A stretch of 64,000 nt of DNA, taken from positions 30,486,242 through 30,550,241 of the forward strand of contig OZ026603.1 of assembly GCA_964020085.1 (NCBI GenBank), read 5' to 3'. Position 1 is the first letter of the stretch. Every line of letters starts with the position of its first letter. The notes under the pieces were generated by a model. That model ran no database searches, was not told where the DNA came from, and saw nothing but the letters and a program-made list of their open reading frames with translations. Source of the stretch: Micromussa lordhowensis. Its lineage: Eukaryota; Cnidaria; Anthozoa; Scleractinia; Lobophylliidae. Of the stretch, positions 61,701 through 64,000 are shown in pieces. The position numbers were made by a program, and so were the translations under genes.

Positions 61701-63497
61701 TGCATGTACTGTCTGAGTCTTCTATGTTTATTAGGTCATGATCGTGAATTACCAGTAAATCAAAATACCATGTCAAAATAATATTGAACAAATGCGATTG
61801 AACACCCTTCCCTTCACTGGACAAATAATAAATTTGCTACCAGTCACTAGAACATGGTCAATTATTATAAACACTATTTAGTAAATGACAATACAGAAGT
61901 CCTGTACTAACAAGTTATTGGTCTATAAATTCCAAATCCCAGATCCTAACCCTAACCCCAATCCTGACCTTTCTCTGTATGACTTCACTCGTTGGTTTGC
62001 AATATTGGAGTAAGGCATCTGACTTTTACCGGTATGAATCCACTAGCAGTGTTTTCAATAGGACCCAGCACTCACCAGATCTCCAGTGGGTATTCTGTTG
62101 AACGTCGGCAGGTATATTTAACTTTTAAACATTCTCTAGAGAGAAATTATCCTGGGCTTCTCAGGGTGGGTGCTGTTCTGAGGTAGCCGCCACCTACTTC
62201 AGATCTTATTGAAAGCACTGCACTAGCCCATCCAGCAGCACCGTTTGACTACTGGCACAATAGAAATATTTATAACTAATGTTTGTAGTAAATTATCAGG
62301 AGTTACACCACATGAATGGGGGTCTGCTTCCAGAAACTCTTTCTTCATGTGTGATATTTTTTCTGTATCTGCAGAATTCAAAATATAAAGTTTTAAACAG
62401 AGACCAGTGGTGTAATGTGTTGGAATTTAGCCGCTCAATACTTCCTGACTTATCAAATTATGATGAAGATGGTGCTTGTAAGTGTTAACTTGTTATTTTC
62501 CCAGCTTGTGAAAGATCATGATCTGAGCACAAAAAACCTTGACCAGTATTACACATGGTTTATTAAGCAAGTGCGAGGAAGGCAAGATATTGGTTAAGTT
62601 CTTTTTATGTGTGTTTAGACACACTGGAGGTTAATAAAAACGTGGCAAAAAAGTTCCAAGACAACAGCAGGTGGTGAAAACCCAAGTGGGCAAGATAACC
62701 CATCTTAAATAAATATAGATGCTGTATAGCACTTTGTGGTAACCTTGGATGTAAAAAAATGTTCATTAGAAAGTGCTCAATTCAGTTAATTCGAGACGTT
62801 TCGGGAATAACCCCTTCATCAGTCAGGATGCTTCAGCCGTTAGGCCAGAATCAAATTTGATTGTTTGATTCTGGCCTAACGGCTGAAGCATCCTGACTGA
62901 TGAAGGGGTTATTCCCGAAACATCTCGAATTAACTGAATTGAGCACTTTCTAATGAACATTTTTTTACATCCAAGATAACCCATCTTGCCTGCTTGGGTA
63001 GCCAATCACAGCACAGGATTTGGTTCATCTGGCCTGCTCGCAGAGCTAGATGTAGCATGTGCAGGCATGCAGAGTTGAACTCTATCATATTTTTTGTTTT
63101 TCGTTGCACATGTTGTAGGCCCTTGGTAGTAGGCTTTCACTTGTGTTCTTAACCCTCTCCTTTGTCCCCAGCACTTTTATTCATTCCCTTTTTTGTCAAA
63201 CATTTTTTTCAAGTTTTCTTTTTCATGTGTAATAGAATTGGTAATGGTCATGTGTAATTGAATTAGATGCAACATGCACATGTAGCTTGTCCTGCAGTAG
63301 CTAGCTCTCAAAAGGCAATATTTAATTTTTCTGCCATCTTTTAATTTCCTGTTAAATGTAATTCCATCACTGGCGTATTTTTGAAACTGATGTTTTTCTT
63401 CATTGTTTATTGGTTTATTTCCTCAGGGCCAGTTCTCATGGATGAATTTGTAGTGTGGTACCGACAAAAATACCCTTCCGAATCATCGTCAGCCTGA
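55743..63497 (+). CDS. DCUN1D4: DCUN1D4-like cullin neddylation co-factor
   Basis: Exons: 55743-55932 (probable, start uncertain), 58259-58379, 59040-59122, 59614-59690, 60208-60299, 60481-60589, 61456-61560, 62375-62477, 63427-63497. From the internal ATG at 58300 the product is 239 aa. DCN1-like proteins act as scaffold E3s that promote NEDD8 transfer from UBC12 to cullins. Seen: basic nuclear-type MPPRRKRK start, [70 protein letters not shown] and the closing [20 protein letters not shown]. These cover the whole PONY domain; no UBA domain. MPPR and the CNVLEFSR form favour DCUN1D4 over DCUN1D5. Exon 1 joins in phase ([11 protein letters not shown]) and resembles the longer DCUN1D4 isoform. 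Exon 2 may end at 58379, 58403 or 58415, all in the same phase. Confidence 0.92.
55933..58258. other. intron 1 of the DCUN1D4-like gene
   Basis: 2.3 kb with nothing firmly recognised. A minus-strand frame of 97 codons (56951-57244, including [20 protein letters not shown]) is the longest open stretch. I do not recognise it and cannot say whether it is real. Confidence 0.4.
62034..62225. mobile_element. imperfect inverted-repeat element
   Basis: ATCCACTAGCAGTGTTTTCA on the left and TGAAAGCACTGCACTAGC on the right pair imperfectly across about 190 bases. Intron between DCUN1D4-like exons 7 and 8. Confidence 0.45.
62707..62971. mobile_element. near-perfect inverted repeat flanked by a 16-bp direct repeat
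   Basis: Arms of about 111 bp start at 62744 (CTTGGATGTAAAAAAATG) and end at 62975, with one mismatch seen (ACGT versus ACAT beside the TCTCG word) and a loop of about 8 bases. CAAGATAACCCATCTT occurs at 62691-62706 and again at 62972-62987, bracketing the insert like a 16-bp target duplication. 37 unpaired bases precede the left arm. Intron 8 of the DCUN1D4-like gene. Confidence 0.85.
62985..63049 (+). repeat. short dispersed repeat, copy 2
   Basis: CTTGCCTGCTTGGGTAGCC, AATCACAGCACAGGATTTG and CATCTGGCCTGCTC align with 50423-50485. Confidence 0.5.
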
Positions 63498-64000
63498 CAA
63501 CTTTTCCAGAATCGAGTTTTACTACAAAAAGTAATTATACAACATGCAGACGATGGACTTAAGAAGCTGTCATACCAAGAAAGGACTTCAATCAGCAAGG
63601 AATGTTGCTGATAAAAAATGTTACATTGAAGAGTCATCACAGTCATTGCGATTTTTTCAACAGTGGCATGAATGAAATAACCAAACAATGTAAAGAGATT
63701 GCTCGAACCATCCATTATTTGAATTTACACGCAATGCCTATTGCTTTGCTAGAAAGCTGGAGAAAACACAAGCTAAAAATACTGACTAAAGCTGAACATG
63801 CAAGAAAAAATTACTTTGATTTGCTTCACTGTGAAGTTCTGACTGAGAGAAAGCACATTTCAACTCCTGTCAATCTTTCTTCCCTGAGTTTGAATTTTCA
63901 ATTCTCCTTATGGATTGCAATACATTTTTTTAATATTACTGTTGAGAATTTTGCAACGCATCAAGACTGTCTCGTTGATTTTCATTGTTCTCATCTCCTT
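63498..64000 (+). other. 3' untranslated and downstream region of the DCUN1D4-like gene
   Basis: Follows the TGA at 63495-63497. No AATAAA was seen before the window ends, so the transcript may end beyond it or use a variant signal. No other gene recognised. Confidence 0.5.

Noticed and set aside
62870..62930. CTGATGA...GAAA in the inverted repeat looks like a hammerhead ribozyme core
   Set aside because: The sequences that should form stems I and III do not pair, and the stem II closing pair is A-C. The match is probably chance within a repeat.

Overview
The window is animal nuclear DNA: spliced genes with GT-AG introns, a eukaryotic tRNA gene, tRNA-derived SINEs, LINE remains and many short foldback (MITE-like) elements. 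Low GC, intron-rich conserved genes and the repeat types suggest a cnidarian, most likely an anthozoan such as a stony coral. This is inference from sequence feel; no search was run. I see no prokaryotic, CRISPR or phage content and no clear new multi-gene system.

Four protein-coding genes could be rebuilt exon by exon, with reading phase agreeing at every junction except one uncertain donor. (1) 4202-6016, plus: a two-exon TIMP-like secreted protein of 233 aa. It lacks the N-terminal metal-chelating cysteine and the three other cysteines of the two neighbouring disulfides. (2) 6994-16021, minus: a nine-exon MFSD12-like major facilitator transporter of 777 aa with a roughly 280-residue central cytoplasmic loop carrying a duplicated FSFSNPAF motif. 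It converges on the TIMP gene. (3) 21480-52024, minus: a 41-exon PDS5 cohesin-associated HEAT-repeat protein of 1383 aa with a basic AT-hook tail. (4) 55743-63497, plus: a DCUN1D4-like cullin neddylation co-factor, 239 aa from its internal methionine, diverging from PDS5.

The genes look like unrelated housekeeping or secretory neighbours, with no operon-like logic. One tRNA-Glu(TTC) gene stands alone at 18054-18125. The rest is introns and intergenic DNA full of repeats: at least three copies of one tRNA-derived SINE plus two other tRNA-like fragments, a 5'-truncated L1/Tx1-type LINE inside PDS5, a second LINE tail that splits a TCGGTCGA repeat block, a decayed GIY-YIG (Penelope-like) fragment, and about a dozen inverted-repeat elements. 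Several show clear target duplications: TTAA, TA, an 8-9 bp hAT-like one, and a 16 bp one. Nested insertions give an internal empty site for the TTAA element.

The observations most worth following are the cysteine-stripped TIMP, the enlarged MFSD12 loop with its repeated motif, the nearly perfect 111-bp inverted repeat in a DCUN1D4 intron, and an unexplained open frame at 21107-21339.
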